Assembly: GCA_024760545.1 (NCBI GenBank)
Contig: CP060501.1
Location: forward strand, 1,587,501 to 1,651,500
Direction of reading: 5' to 3'
Source of the DNA: Nitrospira sp.
GTDB taxonomy: Bacteria; Nitrospirota; Nitrospiria; Nitrospirales; Nitrospiraceae
Length of the DNA: 64,000 bases
In this document: one piece after another, positions 1 to 9,346 of the stretch
Layout: each line of letters opens with the position of its first letter
Numbering within the stretch: the stretch's first letter is position 1
Program-made: the position numbers and the translations under genes
The notes under the pieces: model-generated
Database searches by the model: none
What the model was told of the DNA's origin: nothing
What the model saw: only the letters and a program-made list of their open reading frames with translations

Positions 1-792
1 TCCTTTGTAGACGGCCCAAGCTCCCCCGCTTCGCTCGGTCGGCATGCGTGCTTTCACCAAACCCCACTGGTCGGTGAGGGGATCGTACTCCTCGACCACA
101 TTGGTGTTGCTCGCGGTAAAAATGAAGGCACTGCCCAGCCGACCACCGATCACGTAGAGCTTGTCATTCACCACTCCGATGGCCGCATGGTTTCGCGCCG
201 TCGGCATCGAGGAACGTTCGGACCATCGGTTGGTCTTCGGATCATATTCTTCGACGGTGGCCACCGACCGATGGGGCCGCGCCGGGTACAATGCGGTCTC
301 GCTTGAGCCAGGATGCAGCGCCGCCCCACCGATCACGTAAATCTTCCCGTTGACGGTCGCCGCGACCGCGGAGCCACGTTTCGACGGCATCGGTGCCAAT
401 GCCTTCCAACTATCATTAATCGGGTCATACTCCCAGGCATGGTTGATCGGCACCCAGGCCGGTGGCCCGGATTCGGGCGGAACGAACCCGCCGAACGCAT
501 AGAACTTTCCATTGAGCTCCGTGAAGGCGACATGATGAGCCGGCAAGGCCATCGGCTTTTTCTTCGTCCACTTGTTCACCTGCTGGTCGTACTCATACAC
601 GAGGCCTTGAGGGATCCAACCCGGACCAAGTCCGCCGAAAACATAAAACTTGCCACCAATCGATCCACCGACAAGTTCCTCCGAGGGTTCCGGAAATGCA
701 GGACCCTTGATCCACTTGCCGGGGGCTTGTGCAATAGCGGGAACGCCGAACATGAGCGTGCTCATCATTGCAATCAGCACAAGTGCCTGCAT
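1..792 (-). CDS. Kelch-repeat exported protein (3' end outside window)
   Basis: Predicted secreted or envelope beta-propeller protein; substrate or partner unknown. I read 264 codons before the window edge. An N-terminal signal peptide (about residues 1-23, ending near AIAQA) is followed by kelch units of roughly 50 residues. Each carries a Gly-Gly doublet after a hydrophobic strand (FYVFGG, FYAFGG, IYVIGG, LYVIGG) and a following EYDP and Trp. The start is the ATG at 792 because GGAGG sits 5 nt upstream; the in-frame ATG at 804 has no ribosome site. The C-terminus lies beyond position 1, so the number of blades is unknown. Kelch domains usually bind protein or carbohydrate; a galactose-oxidase-like enzyme cannot be excluded. 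Confidence 0.85.
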   Translation of the reverse strand, partial: MQALVLIAMMSTLMFGVPAIAQAPGKWIKGPAFPEPSEELVGGSIGGKFYVFGGLGPGWIPQGLVYEYDQQVNKWTKKKPMALPAHHVAFTELNGKFYAFGGFVPPESGPPAWVPINHAWEYDPINDSWKALAPMPSKRGSAVAATVNGKIYVIGGAALHPGSSETALYPARPHRSVATVEEYDPKTNRWSERSSMPTARNHAAIGVVNDKLYVIGGRLGSAFIFTASNTNVVEEYDPLTDQWGLVKARMPTERSGGAWAVYKG

Positions 793-935
793 AAAGCCCT
801 CCATGCTATGTGCGGGTGCCGGCTAAAAGAACCTGCCCCTCTTCAAGACGTGCGCACACCTCCGTGGTATTGCCAAAGACGCCGGCCGAAAACGACGAAG
901 AAGGAGTCAGTCCAGCGCGTTGCTACGCCGGGAGT

Positions 936-1466
936 TCATAGGGCCAATCCGATCTGTTTCATGAAGGTTTGGTTATCCCACATCAACCACTCCTCATCCA
1001 TCACGCCATCCTTCCAGTGTCCGATGGTCACCATCGTCAGTTTGAACGACTTGCCGGTCGGAGCGATTGTCCGGCCGTCGCCGATCGGCATGGGCTTGCT
1101 GAACGTGCCTTCCATGATGCCGGTCACCGCTGTCCAGTCACCCGACGCGATTCTGATAGGATGTTCCTTGATCCTCGTATCCGGCGCAAAGACGAACATC
1201 GCCTTGAGATCCTCGATATGCACATCGATCCCTGTCGTCATTCGGCCATCGGGCCAGTGGACAATTATGTTCTTGGCGTGGCTCTTTCCAAGCTGCTCCC
1301 ACTTCTGGCCACTGTAGACGTTGAAATCCAGATCATCGAAGTTGGCAAGGTTATCCCGCTCCTTGGGATCGAACGCTCGATCGGCGGCATACCCTGTCGG
1401 CAACATCGTGAGCATCGTTGCCACGAGTCCTGCCACCCCAAACTGAAACCAGGTTGCCGCTCGCAT
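936..1466 (-). CDS. Exported ester cyclase / SnoaL-like protein
   Basis: 176 residues with a signal peptide (MRAATWF..., cleavage near TGYAA, about residue 28). The rest fits a NTF2-like alpha+beta barrel of the SnoaL/ester-cyclase type: a WPDGRMTTGIDVHIEDLKAMF segment, a GDWTAVTGIMEGTF strand pair and a C-terminal KLTMVTIGHWKDGVMDEEWLMWD block, typical of that fold. AGGAGG lies 8 nt before the ATG. The substrate is unknown, and many members of this fold are not cyclases. It stands alone between the kelch gene and a minus-strand reductase, with short gaps on both sides, so it may be co-transcribed. Confidence 0.8.
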   Translation of the reverse strand: MRAATWFQFGVAGLVATMLTMLPTGYAADRAFDPKERDNLANFDDLDFNVYSGQKWEQLGKSHAKNIIVHWPDGRMTTGIDVHIEDLKAMFVFAPDTRIKEHPIRIASGDWTAVTGIMEGTFSKPMPIGDGRTIAPTGKSFKLTMVTIGHWKDGVMDEEWLMWDNQTFMKQIGLAL

Positions 1467-1510
1467 GATGTGTTCCTCCTAGAGAGCCGACAAAACAGTC
1501 AGGCTCCGAT

Positions 1511-2155
1511 TCAATAACCCACAGTGAACCGCTGGCGGATATGTTTCGGCTTCTCCATCTCATCAATCATGGCCACGGCGTAGTCTTCGACCGAGATGCG
1601 GCTCTCTCCGTTGGCATCTCTAAGCAACTGATCCGTGCCGAGACGGAACTTGCCGGTGCGCTTTCCGGGTGACAGATCGGCAGATGGAGACAAGAAAGAC
1701 CATTCGAGGCTTGGTTCTTCTCGCAACAGGTGCAGAGTTTCGCGAGTCGCAAGCGCTCCCTGCTTGTACTCCGCCGGGAACTCGGGAAGGTCAACGGATT
1801 GGACACCGGGCTTCACTTCTAAACTGCCCGCACCCCCGACAAACAGCAATCGTGTAATTCCAGCCTTCTTGACTCCATCAATAATGGCTCGTGCGCCCCT
1901 GATCTGAAGATTGTAGATGTCCGGATTAGTCCATCCCGGATTGAAGGCACTGATCACAACATCATGGACTGCCACCAACCGGGCCACTTCGTCGGAATTG
2001 TAAACGTCTCCTTTCAGAGGGTGACACTTCGAATGCTGTTGCAATTTCTCCGGATCCCGTACGATGGCCGTGACCTCATGGTCGCGATCCAATGCTTCCT
2101 TCAAAATGGCCGATCCGACGAACCCCGTTGCTCCGATCAATGCGATCTTCATCAT
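1511..2155 (-). CDS. NAD(P)-dependent reductase, YwnB/NmrA-like Rossmann protein
   Basis: 214 residues. The N-terminal glycine motif ALIGATGFVGSAIL followed by an acidic/basic switch (VRDPEKL) marks an atypical short-chain dehydrogenase of the NAD(P)H-binding YwnB family. RLLFVGGAGSLEVKPG is the usual fourth strand and loop of these proteins, and ISVEDYAVAMIDEME is the conserved C-terminal helix. The catalytic YxxxK is absent, as is normal here. A double ATG (2155 and 2152) follows AAAGGA; the first has the better spacing (5 nt). Reaction unknown; likely cytosolic redox sensing or reduction of a small molecule. Confidence 0.85.
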   Translation of the reverse strand: MMKIALIGATGFVGSAILKEALDRDHEVTAIVRDPEKLQQHSKCHPLKGDVYNSDEVARLVAVHDVVISAFNPGWTNPDIYNLQIRGARAIIDGVKKAGITRLLFVGGAGSLEVKPGVQSVDLPEFPAEYKQGALATRETLHLLREEPSLEWSFLSPSADLSPGKRTGKFRLGTDQLLRDANGESRISVEDYAVAMIDEMEKPKHIRQRFTVGY

Positions 2156-2301
2156 GGATATCCTTTAGCGATGCGCATCAGTGCATAGCTTTGAGCGGTA
2201 TAGGCATGCATGAACGGCGGCGTAGGCTCCTCCTCGGTTAATAGGCTATGCACGCACCAAGATTGGCGGCCCGATCACGAACCACTGCTACTTTCTGTAC
2301 A

Positions 2302-2640
2302 TCACTCCACCTCGATCGTCACGATCGCTTCTGTTCCCAGTGCATCGTGGTCGTGGCTTGCGGCTACCAGCTTGATCTCGTGCGAGCCGCGTGTGAGACC
2401 CTTCACGACGCCTTTGAACCCCTTTTGATATTCACCATCCACGTAACAATGGATGTGCGTTGCATCAGTACCCTTCGGCAGCTTGTATCGCACTTCGACG
2501 GAATCTCCTTTTATCACTGCACCCTGTGTCGGACTCACAATCGTGAGCCGTTTGCCCGCGCCATCAGCTGTCCAACCGTCAACGCCAAATCCCAATGACA
2601 ACAAGCCGATCAGCACTGACATCATGACTACACGAATCAT
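2302..2640 (-). CDS. Exported Ig-like domain protein
   Basis: 112 residues from the ATG at 2640, chosen because AGAGGT precedes it by about 5 nt; the open frame runs further upstream without a ribosome site. A signal peptide (residues 1-25, VLIGLLSLGFGVDGWTA) leads into one small beta-sandwich-like domain: IVSPTQGAVIKGDSVEVRYKL, then a CYVDGEYQKGF strand pair and GSHEIKLVAASHDHDALG. This pattern (SP..G..v.g..v.v.y...G...HI/LH) resembles Ig-like or copper/HHH-motif periplasmic domains. The His residues around THIHCY and SHDHD could bind metal, but this is inference. Function unknown. Confidence 0.75.
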   Translation of the reverse strand: MIRVVMMSVLIGLLSLGFGVDGWTADGAGKRLTIVSPTQGAVIKGDSVEVRYKLPKGTDATHIHCYVDGEYQKGFKGVVKGLTRGSHEIKLVAASHDHDALGTEAIVTIEVE

Positions 2641-2767
2641 TTTGCACCTCTTTGAATGGTTCTTGATATCTGAGTTCCATATTGATGAACAATGACCGCA
2701 CCTCTTCATGAGCGACACAGCACCACCGAGCCATCTTCATTCTGATGGGGATTCCATACCTCTCTCT

Positions 2768-3562
2768 TCAGAGAATCGAGCGAATGGTACCACCGTCCAC
2801 ACGAAGCGCTGCACCGTTGGTCGCGGAGGACAGCGGGCTGGCGACAAACGCTACGAGAGCGGCCACTTCCTCAGTGGAGGCAAACCGTTTGAGCAACGAG
2901 CTTGGACGGACCGTCTCAAAGAATTCCCTTTCCACCACCGAAGGCTCAACGTGACGCGACTTCGCCAGATCGCCGACGAACTTCTCGACGCCTTCGGACT
3001 TCGTCGGTCCCGCCAGGATCGAATTGACCGTCACAGCCGTGCCGGCGGTGGTTTCCGCCAGGCCTCGCGCCAGCGCCAGTTGCATAGTTTTCGTCACACC
3101 ATAATGGATCATTTCCACCGGGATATTGACGCCGGATTCGCTCGAGATAAAAATGATCCTCCCCCAGTTTTTTGTCCTCATCTTCGGCAAGTAATGGCGG
3201 CTCAGTCGCACGCCACTCATGAAATTGGTTTCGATAAGCGTTTGCCAGTCTTCATCGGAGATCTCCTCAAAAGGCTTTGGCTCATACGAACCCAAGTTGT
3301 TGATCAAAATGTCGACCTGAGGAAAGGCATTCACGGCTTGCGTCACCGCCTTCGCTGCACTTAGATCGGCGATGAGCGGTTCGAGCTTCACGTGAGGATA
3401 TTTCTCCCGGACCTTTCCGATTGCCTCGGTTACCCGCTCTTTCGATCGACCATTGATAATCACCGCCGCGCCCTCCCCGGCCAGAGCCGCAGCAATAGCC
3501 AAACCGATACCTCCGGTCGAACCGGTCACGAGCGCGAGCTTGCCCGACAGTTGTAAGTCCAT
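2768..3562 (-). CDS. SDR family oxidoreductase
   Basis: 264 residues from the ATG at 3562 (GAGAGG about 10 nt upstream). Classical short-chain dehydrogenase: cofactor motif TGSTGGIG at residues 13-20, NNLG after strand 4, catalytic Ser in FISSES, and YGVTK (YxxxK). The basic NGRSKERV stretch after strand 2 suggests NADP(H). The C-terminus ends in the usual NGAALRVDGGTIRSI block. The substrate is unknown. It sits 32 bp upstream (in + coordinates) of a VOC protein gene in the same orientation. Confidence 0.9.
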   Translation of the reverse strand: MDLQLSGKLALVTGSTGGIGLAIAAALAGEGAAVIINGRSKERVTEAIGKVREKYPHVKLEPLIADLSAAKAVTQAVNAFPQVDILINNLGSYEPKPFEEISDEDWQTLIETNFMSGVRLSRHYLPKMRTKNWGRIIFISSESGVNIPVEMIHYGVTKTMQLALARGLAETTAGTAVTVNSILAGPTKSEGVEKFVGDLAKSRHVEPSVVEREFFETVRPSSLLKRFASTEEVAALVAFVASPLSSATNGAALRVDGGTIRSIL

Positions 3563-3594
3563 GCGTGGAACCCCTCTCAATCAATGAAATGAAC

Positions 3595-4041
3595 TTATAA
3601 ATTCAGCGGCTTGATCGGCGCCATCACCGACGCCGGATTGTTTCGCCACACCGATTCGTCCGCATCCACATAGAGCTCAACCTCATTCCCATCGGGATCT
3701 TTGAGATAGAGACTTTGGCTGACCGTGTGATCGCTCATGCCATCGATCGGAACTCCTGCCTGCTCCAAGTCCCGTTTTGCCTGACGCAGTTCGTCAAGAC
3801 TGTCTCCCACTTTGATCCCGATATGGTAGAGGCCACGGCGTCGCCCACTCGGCGGCCCAGGGACATCGCCGACTTGAATCAGCAGCAATTCGTGATGCGT
3901 CCGACCGGATGTCAGCGCAGCGGCTGCCCCATTAAAGATCCGTGCGACTTCCTTGAAGCCCAACAGATCCCGGTAAAAGCCGAGCGATCGATCAAGCTCT
4001 TTGACGTAGAAGACCACGTGGCCCAAATACTGTGCTTTCAT
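3595..4041 (-). CDS. VOC (glyoxalase/dioxygenase fold) protein
   Basis: 148 residues from the ATG at 4041, with GAGGAGG 5 nt upstream. Two beta-alpha-beta-beta-beta modules: HVVFYVKELDRSLGFYRDLLGF at the N-terminus and GLYHIGIKVG...LYLKDPDGNEVELYVD at the C-terminus. Metal ligands can be placed at His (LGHVVFY), His (LYHIGIKV) and Glu (NEVELYV). This fits a ring-cleaving dioxygenase or glyoxalase relative. The start overlaps the stop of the upstream phosphatase gene as ATGA (4038-4041), so the two are probably translationally coupled. Substrate unknown. Confidence 0.88.
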   Translation of the reverse strand: MKAQYLGHVVFYVKELDRSLGFYRDLLGFKEVARIFNGAAAALTSGRTHHELLLIQVGDVPGPPSGRRRGLYHIGIKVGDSLDELRQAKRDLEQAGVPIDGMSDHTVSQSLYLKDPDGNEVELYVDADESVWRNNPASVMAPIKPLNL

Positions 4042-4637
4042 AGTCCCTCCTCGTGTGGAAGGTTCCAACGTGTGATGACGCGCGTTTCACGCTCAAAGCC
4101 GAGCACGCTTATCGAAGCAGTGCGGAGGACGAACAACCGTCCCGCGTCAGGTGACAGACCGAGCCAGCAGGCGGCGAGTATGCGTAGGATATGGGCATGC
4201 GCGAACAGCACCACGTCGCCGTCCGCCGCCAGCGCCCGCTGGATCACCCGTTGGGCTCGGTGCCCGACCAGCTCGATCGACTCACCCTTGGGAACAGATG
4301 CCGTCCAGATCGACCAATCAGGCTGTTCCGACCTGATCTCCGATGTCGTTCTTCCCTCATAGACACCATAATCCCATTCGAGCAGGTCATCGCTCATACT
4401 CGCTGCCTCGCCGAAACCGGCCAGCCGGCAGGTCTCGCGTGCCCGACGTAGCGGGCTGCAGAGCACCAAGGCAAATCGTCGGCTGGCCAGAGATCGACCC
4501 AGGGTGGCCGCCTGGCGCTCACCCGTCGAAGTCAGCGCAATGTCGGTCCGCCCCGTATGCCGCTTCGCCACGCTCCATTCAGTCTCACCGTGCCGGATCA
4601 TCCACAGTTCCTGGCTCGGCTCACTCATGTTTTCCAC
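4038..4637 (-). CDS. Histidine phosphatase (phosphoglycerate mutase-like)
   Basis: 199 residues. The catalytic RHG motif is in WMIRHGETEWS (about residues 13-20), the second Arg in SPLRRARET, an acidic residue in LEWDYGVYEG and the second His in VLFAHAHILR. All catalytic positions of the branch with two histidines are present. Product: cytosolic broad-specificity phosphatase or mutase; substrate unknown. The first codon is GTG at 4637 with a GAGAG 6 nt upstream; an ATG at 4628 is possible and would shorten the protein by three residues. It overlaps the VOC gene downstream by ATGA. Confidence 0.88.
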   Translation of the reverse strand: MENMSEPSQELWMIRHGETEWSVAKRHTGRTDIALTSTGERQAATLGRSLASRRFALVLCSPLRRARETCRLAGFGEAASMSDDLLEWDYGVYEGRTTSEIRSEQPDWSIWTASVPKGESIELVGHRAQRVIQRALAADGDVVLFAHAHILRILAACWLGLSPDAGRLFVLRTASISVLGFERETRVITRWNLPHEEGL

Positions 4638-4706
4638 TTGCTGCTCTCACAATTTAATTTGATCTTCTGCACACCCTGGCCTAGTCGGACACTAACTATT
4701 CGGAGA

Positions 4707-6542
4707 TTAGGTCTTCCTCTCCAATGCGCGATCAAGATTGAACGCGGCACTGATCAGCGCCAGGTGTGTGAAGGCTTGAGGGAAATTACCGAGCGCTTCC
4801 CCGCGAGTTCCAATCTCTTCGGCATACAGCCCTACGTGGTTGGAATAGCCCAACATCCGTTCGAACAGGAAGCGTGCCTCTTCAAGTTTGGCTCGATCGA
4901 CACGTCCCGCCCGCGCCAGTGCTTCCACCAGCCAAAACGTGCACATGTTGAACGTTCCCTCTTTCCCATGCAGACCGTCTTCACCCGTTTCGCTGTCGTA
5001 CCGATACACCAACCCATCCGACATCAGCCCACCGAATTTCGGTGAGCGAGTAATCGCCGCCAGAGTATCGAGCATCCTCGGATCGTTCGGCGAAAGGAAG
5101 AACACGAGCGGCATGATGAGATTCGAGGCGTCCAACGAATCGCTGTCGTAGTGTTGGACGAACGCCCGACGCTTGGCATTCCATCCCTTCTGCATGATCT
5201 CTTCGTAAATCTGATCCCGAACGCGCAGCCAACGAGTGCGATCGGCTGGAAATGAGCGTTTGTCTGCCAAGCGAAGGCCCCGATCCATCGCCACCCAGCA
5301 CATCAATTTTGAGTAGACGAACTGCCGGCGCCCGCCCCTGGTTTCCCAAATCCCTTCATCCGGCTGCTGCCAGTTGTCGCACAGCCAATCGAGCCGATGC
5401 TTGATTCTCATCCAGGTGTCGTGACCGATCGGCAACGCGTATTTGTTATAGAGATATGCGGCGTCGAGCAGTTCGCCGTAGATATCCAGCTGCAGCTGAT
5501 TGTACGCACCGTTGCCGATCCGGACAGGCTTTGCGCCGCAGTAGCCATCCAGATGGTCGAGCGTCTGCTCCGTCAAGTCATGACGACCATCGATTCCATA
5601 CACGATTTGAAGTGAGCCATCCGCCTCGACCTCCTTGGTGCGCGCCGCCAGCCAATTCATGAAGCGGTCTGCTTCCTCGGTGAACCCGAGTTTCAGAAAG
5701 CCATAGACAGTGAAGGCCGCGTCACGCATCCAAGTGTATCGGTAGTCCCAATTGCGGACGCCCCCAGGGGTTTCGGGCAGACTGCAGGTCGGTGCGGCCA
5801 CAATGGCCCCGGTCGGCTCGAAGGTCAGGAGTTTCAGGCAAAGTGCGGATCGATGGACCATTTCCCGCCATCGCCCTGTGTAGGTGCATCGCGACAACCA
5901 GTGGCGCCAATACTTCACAGTCTGCTCGAACAATTCATCGGCTTCGCTCGACGACGGACAAGAACCGCAGCTTTCGTCGGATTCGATGGGTCTGAGAACG
6001 AAGACGGCTGACTCACCCTCCTGCAGAACAAAGACCGACCGGACTCCCCGATCATCCTGGGTGAGGGGAATATCTGTGGCCAGTCCTAGGCTGAGATCCG
6101 GTGAATGAAAACAGGCTCCTTGCTTCGTCAGCCGCGTACGATGAGGAGTCCGAGCGTAGTTGAAGGCCGGATGGCAGCGAACCTGAAACTTCATACTCCC
6201 CTGCGTCACACGAACCCGCCGAATGAGCTGATTCTGCCATGGGGATTCCGGAGACAGACCGACCGGCATGAAGTCCAGAATCTCGGCGACGCCGTTCGCC
6301 GCATGGAACCGGGTCACAAGCACGTTGGTTTCCGGCCAGTAGAGCTGCTTCGGGGAAATGTCCGTGTCGACGGCGGTGATCTCAAACCGACCGCCTTTCT
6401 CATCGTCGAGAATGGCGGCGAACACACTGGGTGAGTCGAAATGGGGAAAGCACAGCCAATCGATCGATCCGTTCAGACCGATCAGCGCCGCCGTCCGCAT
6501 ATTGCCGATCAAGCCATGGTCTTTAATCGGTAGATAGGCCAT
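4707..6542 (-). CDS. Glycoside hydrolase family 15 (glucoamylase/trehalase-like)
   Basis: 611 residues, the usual length for bacterial GH15 proteins. An N-terminal beta-sandwich (residues 1-220, with [15 protein letters not shown]) precedes an (alpha/alpha)6 barrel with [14 protein letters not shown] near 265-278. The predicted general acid Glu is in GIWETRGG (about 400) and the general base Glu in GLYAEEIG (about 575). The family releases glucose from alpha-glucans or cleaves trehalose; which one applies here cannot be read from the sequence. No signal peptide, so cytosolic. No glycogen or trehalose genes are nearby. Confidence 0.93.
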   Translation of the reverse strand: MAYLPIKDHGLIGNMRTAALIGLNGSIDWLCFPHFDSPSVFAAILDDEKGGRFEITAVDTDISPKQLYWPETNVLVTRFHAANGVAEILDFMPVGLSPESPWQNQLIRRVRVTQGSMKFQVRCHPAFNYARTPHRTRLTKQGACFHSPDLSLGLATDIPLTQDDRGVRSVFVLQEGESAVFVLRPIESDESCGSCPSSSEADELFEQTVKYWRHWLSRCTYTGRWREMVHRSALCLKLLTFEPTGAIVAAPTCSLPETPGGVRNWDYRYTWMRDAAFTVYGFLKLGFTEEADRFMNWLAARTKEVEADGSLQIVYGIDGRHDLTEQTLDHLDGYCGAKPVRIGNGAYNQLQLDIYGELLDAAYLYNKYALPIGHDTWMRIKHRLDWLCDNWQQPDEGIWETRGGRRQFVYSKLMCWVAMDRGLRLADKRSFPADRTRWLRVRDQIYEEIMQKGWNAKRRAFVQHYDSDSLDASNLIMPLVFFLSPNDPRMLDTLAAITRSPKFGGLMSDGLVYRYDSETGEDGLHGKEGTFNMCTFWLVEALARAGRVDRAKLEEARFLFERMLGYSNHVGLYAEEIGTRGEALGNFPQAFTHLALISAAFNLDRALERKT

Positions 6543-6597
6543 GGTCTCACACCGGATTGCTTGCTACACGTTGTTGGAAGCTCTGAGATGGCATCTG

Positions 6598-7026
6598 CTA
6601 GCCCCTTCTATTTTTCTTTGACGCGAAGACAAGCCCGGTTTTCTGCACTTCCTGGTAAGGTAGAAGCCATACCAACGATTCATCGCTGAGATCCCCAACC
6701 TGAATACGATTGCCCCAAGGATCTCGAAAGTCGCAGCGGAAATTCGGCTGGAGCTTCAGCTTGTACTTGTTGGTCAGCTTACGTCGCACCTCTTGAATCT
6801 GCTCCGCATCGCGGACCATGAGACCGAAGTGCTTCGTGCGATCCGGCTGGAGCGTATCCACTTCGAAAATGGCCATAAATTGGTGCTCGCCCAGCTTGCA
6901 CCATGCGGCCCCCTCGCCACCTTTCAGCATTTTCAGACCGAATACATCCGAGTAGAACTTCACCGCTTTCTTAGCATCGGTGACTTCGATCACGACGTGA
7001 TTGCAGCCATACACCTGCACCGCCAT
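6598..7026 (-). CDS. VOC family protein
   Basis: 142 residues, AAGGAGGG 5 nt before ATG. A VOC pair of modules is visible: HVVIEVTDAKKAVKFYSDVFGL at residues 10-31, and HFGLMVRDAEQIQEVRRKL with CDFRDPWGNRIQVGDL in the second half. The second half ends in a Gln rather than the usual metal-binding Glu (RIQVGD), so metal binding at that site is doubtful. It is not close in sequence to the other VOC protein at 3595-4041. Function unknown. Confidence 0.87.
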   Translation of the reverse strand: MAVQVYGCNHVVIEVTDAKKAVKFYSDVFGLKMLKGGEGAAWCKLGEHQFMAIFEVDTLQPDRTKHFGLMVRDAEQIQEVRRKLTNKYKLKLQPNFRCDFRDPWGNRIQVGDLSDESLVWLLPYQEVQKTGLVFASKKNRRG

Positions 7027-7071
7027 GCATACCCTCCTTATGGTCGACAGAGCCCCGGGCGCCTGCTTCCC

Positions 7072-7749
7072 CTATCGCGCACCGCCTGACTCCAGTATAC
7101 GGATGATCTCATTGAACCCTTTTCGCCGGGCATGCTGTAGTGGTGTGACCCCTTGGCCATCCGGGAGGTTCACGTTGGCCTTGGCAGACACCAATAAGCG
7201 CACGATCTCCTGGTGCCTTGGTCCGCCATCGCTGAGCACGATTGCCTCCAAGAGCGCCGTCCAACCCAACTTGTTGACATGATCGACGTCGATATCCGTC
7301 TTGAGCAGGGCTTCAACCGTTTCGACGTGTCCGCGCTCACAGGCCGGAATCAGAGCCGTCCCGCCAAAACGGTTATAGACTTTGAAATTCGGAGCGGCCT
7401 GCAGCGTGAGCGTGAGAATTTCGAGATAGCCATTGGCGCCTGCCAGGAGCAGCGGGCTATCGAGCTTATCGTCCTGTACGTTGACATCCGCGCCGGCGGC
7501 AATCAGCAGTTTGGCGCTTTCAATATGATTGTGCGCAGTGGCCGCAAGTAACGGCGTACGCCTATGGGCATCTCGAACACGGACGTCGGCCCCCGCCTCC
7601 AACAGTCGTCGCATGGTTGGGATGTCGTTATGTTCTGCCGCAACAATCAACGCACGATCGTCTGCTGCCTTTCCGACTTGGCTATACACATCAGCCGCGG
7701 CGGCAACAAGCGTCAAACACGCTAACCCGGTTCTTTGCACGGCAGTCAT
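7072..7749 (-). CDS. Exported ankyrin-repeat protein
   Basis: 225 residues. A short hydrophobic N-terminus (LACLTLVAAAADVYS) is probably a signal peptide. It is followed by about five to six ankyrin units of 32-33 residues, for example LIVAAEHNDIPTMRRLLEAGA, TPLLAATAHNHIESAKLLIAAGADVN, ALIPACERGHVETVEALL and TPLQHARRKGFNEIIRILESGG. The repeats fill the whole mature protein. Ankyrin stacks mediate protein-protein contact; a periplasmic location would be expected. Ribosome site is weak. Confidence 0.87.
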   Translation of the reverse strand: MTAVQRTGLACLTLVAAAADVYSQVGKAADDRALIVAAEHNDIPTMRRLLEAGADVRVRDAHRRTPLLAATAHNHIESAKLLIAAGADVNVQDDKLDSPLLLAGANGYLEILTLTLQAAPNFKVYNRFGGTALIPACERGHVETVEALLKTDIDVDHVNKLGWTALLEAIVLSDGGPRHQEIVRLLVSAKANVNLPDGQGVTPLQHARRKGFNEIIRILESGGAR

Positions 7750-7791
7750 TGCTCACTCAACCAGTTTGGCCTCATCGTGGAGAGCACGCGA

Positions 7792-8454
7792 TCATCTCCG
7801 TTGCGGCTCACCCTCCGCACGATCGGCTTTTTCCCGTTGAAAGGCCGAAAGAAATATTCCAGGCGGTTGTGCACCGGAGATTCCATAGGTTCCGTCGATC
7901 ACGAAGTAAGGCACTCCTCGAATGCCCAACCGGTGACCAATCGACTCTTCGGCCTTGACCTCAGCGGCTCCCGCTTCGTTCGTCAGAAACTCGTCCGCTC
8001 GCACTCCTGCTCGCTCGGCCAACTCGACCAGTGTCGACAGAGAGCCGATATCGAGACCTTCTTCGAAATAGCCTTTGAATAGTTGATCGACCACCGCGTC
8101 TTGGTGACCCTGCGTCCCGGAATACCAAATCAACCGATGGGCCAAGAGGGTGTTCGGCGTTCTCGCGATCTTCTCAAAGGCAAACGGTATCTCCTCCTGG
8201 TTTCCAGCCTCCAACAAGCGCTGCTCCATCTCCCTAAATCTATCCAGGCTGCCGAACTTGGTTTGAAGGTATATCGTTCGATCCATCCCGTCTTTTGGCA
8301 TCGTCGGATTCAATTGAAACGGCTTCCATTTTATGTCGACCGGGGAATCATCACCCCATTCCTTGAGCGCCCGTTCGAGCCGTCGCTTGCCGACATAGCA
8401 CCAGGGGCAGATGACATCGGAATACACCTCGATCCGGAGAGTCTGATGGGTCAC
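7792..8454 (-). CDS. DsbA family oxidoreductase, FrnE-like
   Basis: 220 residues. The thioredoxin-fold active site is CPWC in YSDVICPWCYVGKRRLE near residue 15. The long helical insertion and the late IRGVPYFVIDGTYGISGAQ segment (cis-Pro after GV) match cytosolic FrnE/2-hydroxychromene-2-carboxylate isomerase-type proteins. No signal peptide. It starts with GTG at 8454, in a GTGA overlap with the stop of the pirin gene, so the two are coupled. The family acts in thiol/disulfide chemistry; pairing with pirin is a plausible oxidative-stress unit, but that is inference. Confidence 0.9.
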   Translation of the reverse strand: MTHQTLRIEVYSDVICPWCYVGKRRLERALKEWGDDSPVDIKWKPFQLNPTMPKDGMDRTIYLQTKFGSLDRFREMEQRLLEAGNQEEIPFAFEKIARTPNTLLAHRLIWYSGTQGHQDAVVDQLFKGYFEEGLDIGSLSTLVELAERAGVRADEFLTNEAGAAEVKAEESIGHRLGIRGVPYFVIDGTYGISGAQPPGIFLSAFQREKADRAEGEPQRR

Positions 8455-9335
8455 GATAGGTGCCCCATCCTGCCGGCTTGGTAATCCTCCACCGCCTGAA
8501 CGAGTTCAGCTTTCGTATTCATGACAAATGGGCCATAGCGAGCGACTGGTTCATCGATGGGCACTCCACCCATGACCAGAAGCCGACTCTCTGCTTGCGC
8601 ATCGATTGTCACCAGAGAGCCATTGCGCGCGCAGACGATCAATTCCGATTCGCCTGCCTCACGCGATCCGTTTACTGAGGCTCGGCCTTGCAAAACAAAG
8701 ATCAAGGTGTTGTGCCGTTCCGGCAGATTGAGCTCGATCCGACCACGCGCAACCAGACGCAGATCATAGAGCTCGATCGGAGTAAAGGTACGAGCGGGCC
8801 CTCTTCGACCTTGAAATGACCCTGCAATGACCCGGAGCTGTCCGGCCCCGCCGTCCAGTTCGACGGCTGGAATATCGGCGTTGAGAATCTCCTGGTACCC
8901 CGGTGCCGACATTTTCTCGGCACGTGGCAGATTCACCCATAGTTGGATGGCCTGCAAAGTCCCACCTTCCTTGGCCCACTTTTTTTCGTGCATCTCTTCG
9001 TGCACGACGCCTGACGCTGCCGTCATCCACTGGACGTCGCCCGGCCCGATCACGCCGGCATTTCCCGCCGAATCTCGATGGGCCACAACACCCTCATAGA
9101 TGATCGTGACTGTTTCAAACCCTCGATGCGGATGTTCCCCTACCCCTCGAGGATGATCGGTGGATGGGAAATGCTGAGGCCCGGCATAATCCAGCAGGAG
9201 AAACGGGCTGACCGCTCGATCGAGATCGTTGCTCGGGAACAGATTCCGCACGGGAAATCCATCGCCAACCATGTGGGTTGAGCCAGGCTGATAGACGCCG
9301 ACGACTTCCTTGTTAGCCACCGTTCCTATTGCCAT
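8451..9335 (-). CDS. Pirin family bicupin protein
   Basis: 294 residues, AAGGAGG 5 nt before ATG. The pirin metal site is visible: HPHRGFET (about 68-75) with HRDSAGNAGVIGPGDVQWMTAASGVVHEEMH following, giving the three His and one Glu pattern of the N-terminal cupin. The second cupin carries the usual LIFVLQGRASVNG strand. Pirins are iron-binding quercetinase-like or regulatory proteins. The gene overlaps the FrnE-like gene downstream by 4 nt. Confidence 0.92.
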   Translation of the reverse strand: MAIGTVANKEVVGVYQPGSTHMVGDGFPVRNLFPSNDLDRAVSPFLLLDYAGPQHFPSTDHPRGVGEHPHRGFETVTIIYEGVVAHRDSAGNAGVIGPGDVQWMTAASGVVHEEMHEKKWAKEGGTLQAIQLWVNLPRAEKMSAPGYQEILNADIPAVELDGGAGQLRVIAGSFQGRRGPARTFTPIELYDLRLVARGRIELNLPERHNTLIFVLQGRASVNGSREAGESELIVCARNGSLVTIDAQAESRLLVMGGVPIDEPVARYGPFVMNTKAELVQAVEDYQAGRMGHLS

Positions 9336-9346
9336 GACAGCCTCCT

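Noticed and set aside
313-1317. Long plus-strand open frame across the kelch and ester-cyclase genes
   Set aside because: It is antisense to both genes, has no ribosome site, and its composition (Arg/Pro/His rich) is that of an antisense frame.
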